Source of the DNA: Streptomyces sp. 130
GTDB lineage: Bacteria > Actinomycetota > Actinomycetes > Streptomycetales > Streptomycetaceae
Assembly (NCBI RefSeq): GCF_007096885.1
Contig: NZ_VJNO01000038.1
Coordinates: forward strand, 1-64,000
Length of the DNA stretch: 64,000 nt
Direction: 5' to 3'
The position numbers and the translations under genes were made by a program. This document shows, in pieces, positions 50,874 to 59,778 of this stretch (within the stretch, counting starts at the first letter, position 1; every line of letters begins with the position of its first letter). The notes beneath the pieces were generated by a model that saw only the letters and a program-made list of their open reading frames with translations, had not been told where the DNA came from and made no database searches.

Positions 50874-52541
50874 TCAGGTCGTCGTACGCCGCCTGCGCGC
50901 GCCCGGACGCCGCTCGCTGGGCCGGGTCACCGGGTCACCGGCCTCCCGCGCCGCGTCCCGGCGCCGCGCGCCGAACTCCGCCAGCGCCTCGGCCAGCTTG
51001 TGCACCGAGGGCTCCGGCGACAGGACGTCCACGCGCAGCCCGTGCTCCTCGGCGGTCTTCGCCGTGGCGGGGCCGATGCAGGCGATGACCGTCACGTTGT
51101 GCGGCTTGCCCGCGATGCCGACCAGGTTGCGCACGGTCGAGGACGAGGTGAAGAGCACCGCGTCGAAACCGCCGCCCTTGATCGCCTCGCGGGTCTCGGC
51201 CGGCGGCGGCGAGGCGCGGACCGTGCGGTACGCGGTGACGTCGTCCACCTCCCAGCCGAGCTCGATCAGCCCGGCCACCAGGGTCTCGGTGGCGATGTCG
51301 GCGCGCGGCAGGAAGACGCGGTCGATCGGGTCGAAGACCGGGTCGTAAGGCGGCCAGTCCTCGAGCAGCCCGGCGGCGGACTGCTCGCCCGAGGGCACCA
51401 GGTCCGGCTTCACACCGAAGTCGATCAGCGCGGCGGCGGTCTGCTCGCCGACCGCGGCGACCTTGATCCCCGCGAAGGCCCGGGCGTCGAGCCCGTACTC
51501 CTCGAACTTCTCCCGGACGGCCTTCACGGCGTTGACGCTGGTGAAGGCGATCCACTCGTACCGGCCGGTGACCAGGCCCTTGACCGCGCGCTCCATCTGC
51601 TGGGGCGTACGCGGCGGCTCGACGGCGATCGTCGGCACCTCGTGCGGCACGGCGCCGTAGGACCGCAGCTGGTCGGAGAGCGAGGCCGCCTGCTCCTTCG
51701 TACGGGGCACGAGGACCTTCCAGCCGAACATCGGCTTGGACTCGAACCACGCGAGCTGGTCGCGCTGGGCGGCGGAGCTGCGCTCCCCGACCACGGCTAT
51801 GACCGGCTGGTGCCCCTCCGGCGAGGGGAGGATCTTGCCCTGCTTGAAGACCTGGGCGATCGTCCCGAGGGTCGCCGTCCAGGTGCGCTGGCGCGTCGTC
51901 GTGCCGCCGGCCGTCACGGTCAGCGGGGTGTCGGGCTTGCGGCCCGCCGCGACCAGCTCACCGGCGGCGGCGGCCACCGCGTCGAGCGACGTCGAGATGA
52001 CGCACGTGGCGTCGCTCGCGCCGACCTCGCTCCAGCAGCGGTCGGTGGCCGTACGGGCGTCGACGAACCGGACGTCCGCGCCCTGCGCGTCCCGCAGCGG
52101 CACCCCGGCGTACGCGGGCACCCCGACGGCGTTCGCGACGCCCGGGACGACCTCGAAGGGGACGCCGGCGGAGGCGCAGGCCAGCATCTCGGCGGCAGCG
52201 TTCCCGTCCAGGCCGGGGTCCCCGGCGACGGCACGGACGACCCGCCTGCCGCCCTTCGCGGCCTCCATGACAAGATTGGCGGCATCCCTGAGAACGGGCA
52301 CGCCGGCGGGTGCTGACTGCGCGTCAACAACCGCCAGCTCAGGGGTGCTTACCCCTGCCCGCGCATGGCAGCGGACGACGCCGAGAACATCCGGCTCGGC
52401 GACGAGGACGTCCGCGCTCGCGAGCGCCTCGACGGCGCGCAGGGTCAGCAGTCCCGGGTCGCCGGGACCGGCGCCGAGGAAGGTGACGTGCCCTGCGGAG
52501 TGGACCGGGAAATCGGATGCGGCGGGGCCGGTGGGGCTCAA
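50874..52541 (-). CDS. hemD: Bifunctional uroporphyrinogen-III C-methyltransferase / synthase (CobA-HemD fusion)
   Basis: 555 residues. The N-terminal half is a SAM-dependent uroporphyrinogen methyltransferase (HVTFLGAGPGDPGLLTLRAV, VVRAVAGDPGL, VVPGVANAVGVPAYAG). The C-terminal half is uroporphyrinogen III synthase (VPRTKEQAASLSDQLRSYGA, VLFTSSSTVRNLV, IACIGPATAKTA). Such fusions serve both heme and siroheme/cobalamin. The TTG at 52541 overlaps the hemC stop as TTGA and has GGGGAG upstream. The tail is basic and poorly conserved. Confidence 0.94.
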   Translation of the reverse strand: MSPTGPAASDFPVHSAGHVTFLGAGPGDPGLLTLRAVEALASADVLVAEPDVLGVVRCHARAGVSTPELAVVDAQSAPAGVPVLRDAANLVMEAAKGGRRVVRAVAGDPGLDGNAAAEMLACASAGVPFEVVPGVANAVGVPAYAGVPLRDAQGADVRFVDARTATDRCWSEVGASDATCVISTSLDAVAAAAGELVAAGRKPDTPLTVTAGGTTTRQRTWTATLGTIAQVFKQGKILPSPEGHQPVIAVVGERSSAAQRDQLAWFESKPMFGWKVLVPRTKEQAASLSDQLRSYGAVPHEVPTIAVEPPRTPQQMERAVKGLVTGRYEWIAFTSVNAVKAVREKFEEYGLDARAFAGIKVAAVGEQTAAALIDFGVKPDLVPSGEQSAAGLLEDWPPYDPVFDPIDRVFLPRADIATETLVAGLIELGWEVDDVTAYRTVRASPPPAETREAIKGGGFDAVLFTSSSTVRNLVGIAGKPHNVTVIACIGPATAKTAEEHGLRVDVLSPEPSVHKLAEALAEFGARRRDAAREAGDPVTRPSERRPGARRRRTTT

Positions 52542-53500
52542 AGTGCTCGCTCCCCCATAAGACCGGCCGCACCCTTGGCGAGCATGTCGGCCGCGAGTTC
52601 GCGACCGATCGCCGCCGCGTCGTCGTGCGACGTGGGAACGGGACCGGTGGTGGACATCTGCACCAGCGAGGCACCGTCGGTGGAACCGACGACACCGCGC
52701 AGGCGCAGTTCGTTGACAGCCTGACCGTCGGCCAGGAGGTCGGCCAGCGCACCCACGGGTGCGGAGCAGCCGGCCTCCAGGGCGGCGAGCAGGGCACGCT
52801 CGGCGGTCACGGCGGCCCGGGTGTACGGGTCGTCGAGCTCGGCGAGCGCGGCGGCGAGGTCGGCGCTGCTCGCAGCGCACTCGATCGCCAGTGCTCCCTG
52901 GCCGGGAGCGGGCAGCACGGTGTCGACCGACAGGAAGTCGGTCACCTCACCGCTGCGGCCCAGACGGCTGAGCCCGGCCGCGGCGAGAACCACCGCGTCC
53001 AGTTCGCCGTCGCGTACGAACCCGATCCGGGTGTCGACGTTGCCGCGGATCGGCACGGTCTCGATGTCGAGGCCGTGGCTCCGGGCGTACGCGTTGAGCT
53101 GGGCCATGCGGCGCGGGGAGCCGGTGCCGACGCGGGCGCCGGACGGCAGCTCCGCGAAGGTCAGCCCGTCCCGGGCGACCAGCGCGTCGCGCGGGTCCTC
53201 GCGCACCGGCACGGCGGCCAGCACCAGGCCCTCGGGCTGCGCGGTCGGCAGGTCCTTGAGCGAGTGGACGGCGAAGTCCACCTCGCCGCGCAGCAGCGCC
53301 TCGCGCAGCGCGGCGACGAACACGCCGGTCCCGCCGATCTGCGCCAGGTGCTCCCGGGAGGTGTCCCCGTACGTGGTGATCTCCACGAGTTCGACGGCGC
53401 GCCCGGTCACCTCGCTGACCGCATCGGCGACGTGGCCGGACTGGGCCATGGCGAGCTTGCTGCGCCGGGTGCCCAGTCGCAGGGGTGAGTTGTCGGTCAT
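52538..53500 (-). CDS. hemC: Hydroxymethylbilane synthase (porphobilinogen deaminase)
   Basis: 320 residues. Polymerises four porphobilinogens. LRLGTRRSKLAMAQS starts the family, LKDLPT and RMAQLNA are substrate-contact regions, and the dipyrromethane cofactor Cys is in LEAGCSAPVGAL. ATG 53500 overlaps the hemA stop (ATGA), and its own stop overlaps hemD. Confidence 0.96.
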   Translation of the reverse strand: MTDNSPLRLGTRRSKLAMAQSGHVADAVSEVTGRAVELVEITTYGDTSREHLAQIGGTGVFVAALREALLRGEVDFAVHSLKDLPTAQPEGLVLAAVPVREDPRDALVARDGLTFAELPSGARVGTGSPRRMAQLNAYARSHGLDIETVPIRGNVDTRIGFVRDGELDAVVLAAAGLSRLGRSGEVTDFLSVDTVLPAPGQGALAIECAASSADLAAALAELDDPYTRAAVTAERALLAALEAGCSAPVGALADLLADGQAVNELRLRGVVGSTDGASLVQMSTTGPVPTSHDDAAAIGRELAADMLAKGAAGLMGERAL

Positions 53501-54891
53501 GACCGCCCTCGATTCGGGTCGTTCAGGTCTGCCCGGGAGACGGCGGCGACCGTCTGCGGGTCGAGGTCGAAGAGTTCACGCAGCGCGTCCGCGTACCCGG
53601 CGCCGCCGGGTTCGCTGGCGAGCTGTTTGACCCGCACGGTGGGCGCGTGCAGGAGCTTGTCGACCACGCGGCGCACGGTCTGCGTGATCTCGGCGCGCTG
53701 CTTCTCGTCCAGGTCGGGGAGGCGCCCGTCGAGCCGGGCGATCTCGTCCGCGACCACGCCGGCGGCCATCGTGCGCAGGGCGACGACGGTCGGGGTGATG
53801 TGGGCGGCGCGCTGGGCGGCCCCGAAGGCGGCGACCTCGTCGGCGACGATGGTGCGCACCTGGTCCACATCGGCGGCCATCGGGGCGTCGGCCGACGCCT
53901 CCGCGAGCGACTCGATGTCGACGAGGCGCACACCGTCGAGGCGGCCGGCCGCCGCGTCGATGTCGCGCGGCATGGCGAGGTCCAGCAGCGCCAGGCGGTC
54001 GGGTCCGGTGGACTGCGCCGGGATGAGGCCGCTCGCCGGGTCGGGCACGTGGCCGAGGCCGAGCGCCCCGGCGACGGCCTCGGCGGTGAGCACGAGCCCG
54101 GTGGCGCCGGTGCAGGAGACGGCGATGTCGGCACGTGTCAGCTCGGCGTCGACGTCGGTCATCTCCACGGCCCGGGCGCGCACCCCCGTACCGCCGGGCT
54201 GGTTCAGGATCTCGACCAGGCGGTCGGCGCGGGCCCGGGTGCGGTTGGCGACGGCGATCTCGGCGACGCCGGAGCGGGCCAGGGTCGCGGCGGCCAGCGA
54301 GGACATGGAGCCGGCGCCGATGACCAGGGCGCGCTTGCCCTTGGTCCAGGCGGCGGTGTCGGGGCCGCCGGCGAGCTGTTCCAGGCCGAAGGTGACGAGC
54401 GACTGCCCGGCCCGGTCGATCCCGGTCTCGCTGTGGGCGCGCTTGCCGACCCGGAGGGCCTGCTGGAAGAGGTCGTTGAGCAGCCGGCCCGCGGTGTGCA
54501 GCTCCTGGCCGAGGGCGAGCGCGTCCTTGATCTGGCCGAGGATCTGGCCCTCGCCGACGACCATGGAGTCGAGCCCGCAGGCCACCGAGAACAGGTGGTG
54601 GACGGCCCGGTCCTCGTAGTGCACGTAGAGATACGGGGTCAGCTCGTCGAGCCCGACGCCGCTGTGCTGGGCGAGGAGCGTGGACAGCTCGGCGACGCCC
54701 GCGTGGAACTTGTCCACGTCGGCGTACAGCTCGATGCGGTTGCAGGTGGCGAGGACGGCGGCCTCGGCGGCGGGCTCGGCGGCCAGGGTGTCCTGGAGCA
54801 GCTTGGCCCGGGTGTCGGCGGCCAGCGAGGCGCGCTCCAGCACGGAGACGGGGGCGCTGCGGTGGCTCAGACCCACGAGGAGCAGGCTCAT
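53497..54891 (-). CDS. hemA: Glutamyl-tRNA reductase
   Basis: 464 residues. First enzyme of the C5 pathway, reducing Glu-tRNA(Glu) to glutamate-1-semialdehyde. The catalytic Cys is C50 in LATCNRIELYAD. The substrate pocket GLSHRSAPVSVLER, the NADPH domain (ALVIGAGSMSSLAAATLARSG, broken by S residues) and a C-terminal dimerisation helix are all present. ATG 54891 overlaps the rex stop, so redox control by Rex covers it. Confidence 0.96.
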   Translation of the reverse strand: MSLLLVGLSHRSAPVSVLERASLAADTRAKLLQDTLAAEPAAEAAVLATCNRIELYADVDKFHAGVAELSTLLAQHSGVGLDELTPYLYVHYEDRAVHHLFSVACGLDSMVVGEGQILGQIKDALALGQELHTAGRLLNDLFQQALRVGKRAHSETGIDRAGQSLVTFGLEQLAGGPDTAAWTKGKRALVIGAGSMSSLAAATLARSGVAEIAVANRTRARADRLVEILNQPGGTGVRARAVEMTDVDAELTRADIAVSCTGATGLVLTAEAVAGALGLGHVPDPASGLIPAQSTGPDRLALLDLAMPRDIDAAAGRLDGVRLVDIESLAEASADAPMAADVDQVRTIVADEVAAFGAAQRAAHITPTVVALRTMAAGVVADEIARLDGRLPDLDEKQRAEITQTVRRVVDKLLHAPTVRVKQLASEPGGAGYADALRELFDLDPQTVAAVSRADLNDPNRGRS

Positions 54892-55655
54892 GCCGGCATC
54901 ACGGCGGGCATGTCCCCGTCGGGTCCCTTCCGGCCGGTGGTGGTGGCGCGCACGGGCGGCGCGGCCGGGTCGGGCGCGGTGTCGACGCCGTCCTCACCGG
55001 CCTTGCGCTGCTCGTGGAACGCGAGGATCTGGAGCTCGATGGAGAGGTCCACCTTGCGCACGTCGACGCCCTCGGGCACCGAGAGGACGGTCGGCGCGAA
55101 GTTCAGGATCGAGGTGACCCCGGCGGCCACGAGCCGGTCGCACACCTGCTGGGCGGCGCCGGGCGGGGTGGTGATCACGCCGATGGAGACGCCGTTCTCG
55201 CTGATGATGCGGTCGAGGTCGTCGGCGTGCTGGACGGGGATGCCCGCGACGGGCGTACCGGCCATCGCAGGGTCGGCGTCGATGAGCGCGGCGACGCGGA
55301 AGCCCCGGGAGGCGAAGCCGCCGTAGTTGGCGAGGGCCGCGCCGAGGTTTCCGATGCCGACGATGGCGACCGGCCAGTCCTGGGTGAGGCCGAGCTCGCG
55401 CGAGATCTGGTAGACGAGGTACTCGACGTCGTAGCCGACGCCGCGCGTCCCGTACGAGCCGAGGTAGCTGAAGTCCTTGCGCAGCTTCGCGGAGTTGACC
55501 CCCGCCGCCGCGGCGAGCTCCTCGGAGGAGACCGTGGGGACCGAGCGCTCGGAGAGCGCGGTCAGCGCGCGGAGATACAGCGGAAGTCGGGCGACGGTGG
55601 CCTCGGGAATTCCTCGGCTACGGGTCGCCGGTCGGTGATTTCGGCCAGTTGCCAC
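54888..55655 (-). CDS. rex: Redox-sensing transcriptional repressor Rex
   Basis: 255 residues from GTG 55655 with AGGAG upstream. An N-terminal winged helix (LPLYLRALTALSERSVPTVS, VNSAKLRKDFSYLGSYGTRG) precedes a Rossmann domain with VGIGNLGAALANYGG binding NAD(H), and a C-terminal domain-swapped helix (SIELQILAFHEQRK). High NADH releases Rex from DNA. It leads the operon rex-hemA-hemC-hemD; an operator lies 75 bases upstream (55730-55751). The last 40 residues are a disordered Pro/Ala tail. Confidence 0.97.
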   Translation of the reverse strand: MATGRNHRPATRSRGIPEATVARLPLYLRALTALSERSVPTVSSEELAAAAGVNSAKLRKDFSYLGSYGTRGVGYDVEYLVYQISRELGLTQDWPVAIVGIGNLGAALANYGGFASRGFRVAALIDADPAMAGTPVAGIPVQHADDLDRIISENGVSIGVITTPPGAAQQVCDRLVAAGVTSILNFAPTVLSVPEGVDVRKVDLSIELQILAFHEQRKAGEDGVDTAPDPAAPPVRATTTGRKGPDGDMPAVMPA

Positions 55656-55729
55656 GGTGCTCCTGCGGGATGAGCGGGGCTGCAGGCGGCCGTATGTCCC
55701 AAGACCGCCCCGTCGAATGCAGGCTATGT

Positions 55730-55751
55730 CTTTGTGAACGCGTGCACAAAG
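55730..55751. promoter_or_regulatory. Rex operator (ROP) upstream of rex-hemACD
   Basis: CTTTGTGAACGCGTGCACAAAG has matching seven-base arms, CTTTGTG and CACAAAG, around an eight-base centre, with TGTGAAC in the left half as in the known Streptomyces ROP consensus. It sits in the rex promoter region, fitting autorepression when NADH is low. The rest of 55656-55927 shows no other clear element. Confidence 0.82.
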
Positions 55752-55927
55752 ATTGTGTCCGGTTTGTCCGGTCAACGTGACCGGGGTCACGCACATCCGT
55801 CGCGCGATCCAGGAACCATGGATCGCATCAGCCCGTTGCAGGCCCGAAGGGGGCAAAGCGGTACACACTCCTCACGACTACGCCCCCGAGACCACTCAAA
55901 ACGCCCACGATGGTAACCGGGTTTCCC

Positions 55928-56203
55928 TCACGAAAGCAGCGCGCTGCGCAGTCTCGCCGGGTCCACCCGCCAGAACGTGTGCTGTTCGTTATCCACGAGC
56001 ACCACTGGGATCTGCTCCCAGTACTCCCGGTACAGCTCCTCGTCCAGGGTGATGTCCTTCTCCTCCCAGGAGGCGCCGGTCTCCTCGCAGACCGCCCTGA
56101 CCACCGCGCGGGCGTCGTCACAGAGGTGACAGCCGGGCTTCCCCACCAGGGTCACCACGCGCTCGGCGGGGTTCTTCTTCCTACGACGCAGCAAGGCACT
56201 CAT
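55928..56203 (-). CDS. Glutaredoxin-like protein
   Basis: 91 residues. LVGKPGCHLCDDARAVVRAV carries a CxxC (CHLC) redox site, and the cis-Pro region reads QIPVVLVDNEQH. A small thioredoxin-fold oxidoreductase, DUF836-like. ATG 56203 starts a basic N-terminus. It lies upstream of rex on the same strand; the 272-base spacer separates them. Confidence 0.87.
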   Translation of the reverse strand: MSALLRRRKKNPAERVVTLVGKPGCHLCDDARAVVRAVCEETGASWEEKDITLDEELYREYWEQIPVVLVDNEQHTFWRVDPARLRSALLS

Positions 56204-56298
56204 GCCTCTCATTCTCGGGCCCCGTCCCGGAGCGCGCGGACACCAGGAGTTCACACCACGGCACCACGGCGGACCCGGAACGACCGGGCCGACTGGCT

Positions 56299-57243
56299 AT
56301 GCTCGACCGCATGGCCGCTCTTGGATGGCTCACCCCGCGCAGGCGCTCCGCCACCGCTCGCAGCGTGCTGGCGGGCGAGGCGGCGGCGGAGGCCGCGCGG
56401 AAGTCCTCGCTGGAAGCCGAATCCGCCGCCGCGAAGGCCGCGCCGGAGGAGCCGGAGTTCCCCGTCGTCGGCGACGAACGGGCCGCCGCCTTCTTCGACC
56501 TCGACAACACCGTGATGCAGGGCGCCGCGATCTTCCACTTCGGCCGCGGCCTGTACAAGCGGAAGTTCTTCGAGCGCCGCGAGCTGACCCGGTTCGCCTG
56601 GCAGCAGGCGTGGTTCCGGCTGGCCGGGGTCGAGGACCCGGAGCACATGCAGGACGCCCGCGACAGCGCGCTCTCCATCGTCAAGGGCCACCGCGTCTCC
56701 GAGCTGATGTCGATCGGCGAGGAGATCTACGACGAGTACATGGCGGACCGCATCTGGCCCGGCACCCGCGCCCTGGCCCAGGCCCACCTGGACGCCGGCC
56801 AGCGGGTCTGGCTGGTCACCGCGGCGCCGGTGGAGACCGCCACGATCATCGCCCGCCGGCTCGGCCTGACCGGCGCCCTCGGCACCGTCGCCGAATCGGT
56901 CGACGGGGTGTACACCGGCCACCTGGTCGGCGAGCCCCTGCACGGGCCCGCGAAGGCCGAGGCGGTCCGCGCCCTGGCGGCGGCGGAGGGCCTGGACCTG
57001 ACGCGCTGCGCCGCGTACAGCGACTCGCACAACGACATCCCGATGCTGTCCCTGGTGGGCCACCCGTACGCGATCAACCCGGACGCCAAGCTCCGCAAGT
57101 ACGCCCGCGCCCGCGACTGGCGGCTGCGCGACTACCGCACCGGGCGCAAGGCGGCCAAGGTCGGCATCCCGGCCGCCGCCGGGGTCGGCGCCCTCGCGGG
57201 CGGCACGGCCGCGGCCGTCGCCCTGCACCGCCGCCGCCGCTGA
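56299..57243 (+). CDS. HAD-IB family hydrolase
   Basis: 314 residues. HAD motif I is AFFDLDNTVM, and motif IV is AYSDSHNDIPML; motif II is LVTAAP. This matches the SerB/PSPase-like IB subfamily. The N-terminal 60 residues are Ala/Glu-rich and the C-terminus ends in a hydrophobic Gly/Ala helix plus RRRR, so it may be membrane-attached. Phosphoserine or another phosphate ester is possible. It precedes bldN by a 306-base gap. Confidence 0.87.
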   Translation: MLDRMAALGWLTPRRRSATARSVLAGEAAAEAARKSSLEAESAAAKAAPEEPEFPVVGDERAAAFFDLDNTVMQGAAIFHFGRGLYKRKFFERRELTRFAWQQAWFRLAGVEDPEHMQDARDSALSIVKGHRVSELMSIGEEIYDEYMADRIWPGTRALAQAHLDAGQRVWLVTAAPVETATIIARRLGLTGALGTVAESVDGVYTGHLVGEPLHGPAKAEAVRALAAAEGLDLTRCAAYSDSHNDIPMLSLVGHPYAINPDAKLRKYARARDWRLRDYRTGRKAAKVGIPAAAGVGALAGGTAAAVALHRRRR

Positions 57244-57549
57244 CCTTCGCCGCGTCCGCCGACGTTCCACGCCCGCGCGCGTCAACACGGCACACCCTTT
57301 TCACCGGCCACAACCCGTCGCACCCGCAGACAGATTCCGAAGCAATTCGATCAACAAGCGGTCATGACGCATGACGTGCTGCGTCGAAAAGTTGGCACAG
57401 AAGCGACGCAATCGATGATTTATGCAACTGGGCGTAGCGCGCCCTGCACGAAGCGTTATTCTCCTCAGACGCATTCCGGACCCGCCGCTCACTACGACGA
57501 GTGACGGTTTCGCACTGCTCGTGATGGAAGCTCTGCCTCTGGGAGTCCC
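57244..57549. other. 306-base leader/promoter region of bldN
   Basis: Relatively AT-rich for this genome, as expected of a developmental promoter. I see AGTGACGGTTTCGCACT (57499-57515), which loosely resembles a BldD half-site pair, but the match is weak. No gene is supported here. Confidence 0.4.
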
Positions 57550-58329
57550 GTGTACCCACACGTCGGGGTTGACGCCTCGGGCCTGGCTACGCTGCGCGCA
57601 TCAGTAGCCGAACGCATGCGCGGCTTCGTCCCCACCGCGTACGCCGTACCCGCATTCGCCACCCCTGCACCTGCCGGCCCCTGCTACGCCCTGGCCGAAC
57701 GCGCCGCGGCGGTGGGAAGACGCGGCAACCGCGGGGCGGCGACCACCGCCGCCCCCGTCCGGCGGCCCGCCGCCGACAGCGACAGCGCGCGCATGATGGA
57801 GCTCGTCGAGCGCGCCCAGGCCGGCGAGGCCGACGCCTTCGGACGCCTCTACGACCAGTACAGCGACACGGTCTACCGATACATCTACTACCGCGTGGGC
57901 AGCAAGGCGACGGCGGAGGACCTCACCAGCGAGACCTTCCTGCGCGCCCTGCGCCGGATCTCCACCTTCACCTGGCAGGGCCGCGACTTCGGCGCCTGGC
58001 TGGTCACGATCGCGCGCAACCTGGTCGCCGACCATTTCAAATCCAGTCGTTTCCGGCTGGAAGTGACCACCGGCGAAATGCTCGACGCCAACGAGGTCGC
58101 CCGCAGCCCCGAGGACTCCGTCCTGGAGTCCCTCTCCAACGCCGCGCTCCTCCAGGCCGTGCGCCGCCTCAACCCCCAGCAGCAGGAGTGCGTCACCCTG
58201 CGCTTCCTGCAGGGGCTCTCCGTCGCCGAGACCGCCCGCGTCATGGGCAAGAACGAGGGTGCGATCAAGACCCTCCAGTACCGCGCCGTCCGCACCCTCG
58301 CCCGGCTCCTCCCGGACGATGCCCGCTGA
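57550..58329 (+). CDS. bldN: Developmental ECF sigma factor BldN (with N-terminal extension)
   Basis: 259 residues. Regions 2 (AFGRLYDQYSDTVYRYIYYR, through DLTSETFLRALRRI) and 4 (LNPQQQECVTLRFLQGLSV, then VMGKNEGAIKTLQYRAVRTL) are of extracytoplasmic-function type. About 85 residues precede region 2, starting YPHVGVDASGLATLRASV. That extension is the known BldN prosequence, seen in no ordinary ECF sigma. The protein matches S. coelicolor BldN as I recall it nearly throughout. BldN drives aerial hyphae genes, including the chaplins. GTG 57550 has GGGAG upstream. Confidence 0.96.
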   Translation: MYPHVGVDASGLATLRASVAERMRGFVPTAYAVPAFATPAPAGPCYALAERAAAVGRRGNRGAATTAAPVRRPAADSDSARMMELVERAQAGEADAFGRLYDQYSDTVYRYIYYRVGSKATAEDLTSETFLRALRRISTFTWQGRDFGAWLVTIARNLVADHFKSSRFRLEVTTGEMLDANEVARSPEDSVLESLSNAALLQAVRRLNPQQQECVTLRFLQGLSVAETARVMGKNEGAIKTLQYRAVRTLARLLPDDAR

Positions 58330-58394
58330 CCGCTCCCCCGCCGGGCCGGTCCCGGCGTCGTGTTCCCCACGCACTGGTCCGATCATCTTTCGTG

Positions 58395-58423
58395 CGTAAC
58401 CCAAGTGCCGCGCCACTCGTTGT
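58395..58423 (+). promoter_or_regulatory. Sigma-BldN-type promoter upstream of rsbN
   Basis: CGTAAC at 58395-58400 and CGTTGT at 58418-58423 are separated by 17 bases. This fits the sigma-BldN consensus, CGTAAC with CGTTGA. It lies 130 bases before rsbN, in agreement with reported sigma-BldN control of its own anti-sigma factor. Confidence 0.72.
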
Positions 58424-58553
58424 GCCGGTTGCAGGCCCCCTGTCGTCACACCATGTCCGCTGACGCTCACTCGTTCGTGTGGAAGCGCTCAAGGTGTGCA
58501 ACCTTCCGGATCCCCAGGGGAGTCGACCGTCATGACGAGAGGAGGTGCCGCCA

Positions 58554-59750
58554 GTGATCGCAAACGTCTCGGCACACCGGCGGGCGAACGCCTTCGCCCA
58601 GGCCCTGGAGGAGCAGTCGCTCCCCGGTGCGGCGGCCGTACAGCCCGAGGACCCGGCCGAACAGGCCGACCAAGGACCGCTGTTGGCCCTGGCGAACGGC
58701 CTCGGTGAGCTGCCGAAGCCGGAGTTGGACCCCGAGGTCAAAGTGGTGCAGCGAGCCCAGCTCGTCGCCGCCATGGAAGCCATGTTCGCCCAGGGAGGCG
58801 CGTCCACGGACCCTACGGTGCCGGGGCAACGGAGCAGGGGCAGCCACCGCGCCTCCCCGCTCCGCAAGCTGCGCCCCAGATCCCGCTGGTCCAAGGGCCT
58901 TGCCGCCGGCGGGCTCACCGTCGGGGTGGCCGCCGGCGCCTTCGGCGGAGTGGCCGCCGCCAGCTCCGACGCCCTCCCCGGTGACTCGCTCTACGGCCTG
59001 AAGCGCGGCATGGAGGACCTCCACCTCGGCCTCACCCGCGACGACACGGACCGCGGCGAGATCTACCTCGACCAGGCGTCCACCCGCCTCGGCGAAGCCC
59101 GCCGCCTCATGGAGCGCGCCCGCTCGGGCCACCTCGACCACGAACAGCTCGCCGAGATCAGGCGCACGCTCAACGGCATGTCGCACGACGCCGCCGAGGG
59201 CCACCGCCTCCTCCACGCCGCGTACGAACGGGACGGCGCCCTCGGCCCCATCCAGACCCTGGACTCCTTCTCCCGCTCCCACCGCGGCACCTGGGCCGGC
59301 CTCCGCGACCGCCTCCCCGTCCAGCTGACCGACGTGGGCAATCAGGTCAGCTCGGTCTTCGACGCCATAGACGAAGAGGTCGCCCCCCTCCAGTCGCTGT
59401 TCCCGCGCGCCCCGGAGAAGGGCCCCGAGTCCCGCCGCTCCGAATCCACCGGCACCGACGCGGCCCCCTCCACCGACGCGCACCCCCCGTCGCCCTCGTC
59501 CTCCGCACACCACCAGGACGGCGGTACGGGCCCCAGCACCTCGTCGCGCCCCTCGGACGCCGGCTCCAGTCCGGCGGGCGGCCTGATCGGCGGCTCCACG
59601 GACGGCCTCCTCGACCCGCCGTCCCCGGCCGCGCCCAGGCCCTCCGACGCGGCGCCGAGCTCGACGCCGTCGCCGGACATCACCATCCCGCCGCTGCTCC
59701 CGGGGCTCATCGGCGGTCTCGGCATCGACGCCGAGGACGAACGGCGCTGA
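58554..59750 (+). CDS. rsbN: Anti-sigma factor RsbN (DUF5667 membrane protein)
   Basis: 398 residues from GTG 58554, with GAGAGGAGG eight bases upstream. The N-terminal 110 residues are the cytoplasmic sigma-binding part (SAHRRANAFAQALEEQ). A helix at 114-137 spans the membrane, and the DUF5667 domain (DALPGDSLYGLKRGMEDLHL) lies outside, followed by a Ser/Pro-rich tail. It lies directly after bldN, as in S. coelicolor and S. venezuelae, and keeps sigma-BldN inactive. Confidence 0.94.
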   Translation: MIANVSAHRRANAFAQALEEQSLPGAAAVQPEDPAEQADQGPLLALANGLGELPKPELDPEVKVVQRAQLVAAMEAMFAQGGASTDPTVPGQRSRGSHRASPLRKLRPRSRWSKGLAAGGLTVGVAAGAFGGVAAASSDALPGDSLYGLKRGMEDLHLGLTRDDTDRGEIYLDQASTRLGEARRLMERARSGHLDHEQLAEIRRTLNGMSHDAAEGHRLLHAAYERDGALGPIQTLDSFSRSHRGTWAGLRDRLPVQLTDVGNQVSSVFDAIDEEVAPLQSLFPRAPEKGPESRRSESTGTDAAPSTDAHPPSPSSSAHHQDGGTGPSTSSRPSDAGSSPAGGLIGGSTDGLLDPPSPAAPRPSDAAPSSTPSPDITIPPLLPGLIGGLGIDAEDERR

Positions 59751-59778
59751 CCCGGCCCGCGTGGTGCGGCGGCGGCCG

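Noticed and set aside
57499..57515. BldD operator before bldN
   Set aside because: The match is too loose to claim, although BldD control of bldN is known in Streptomyces.
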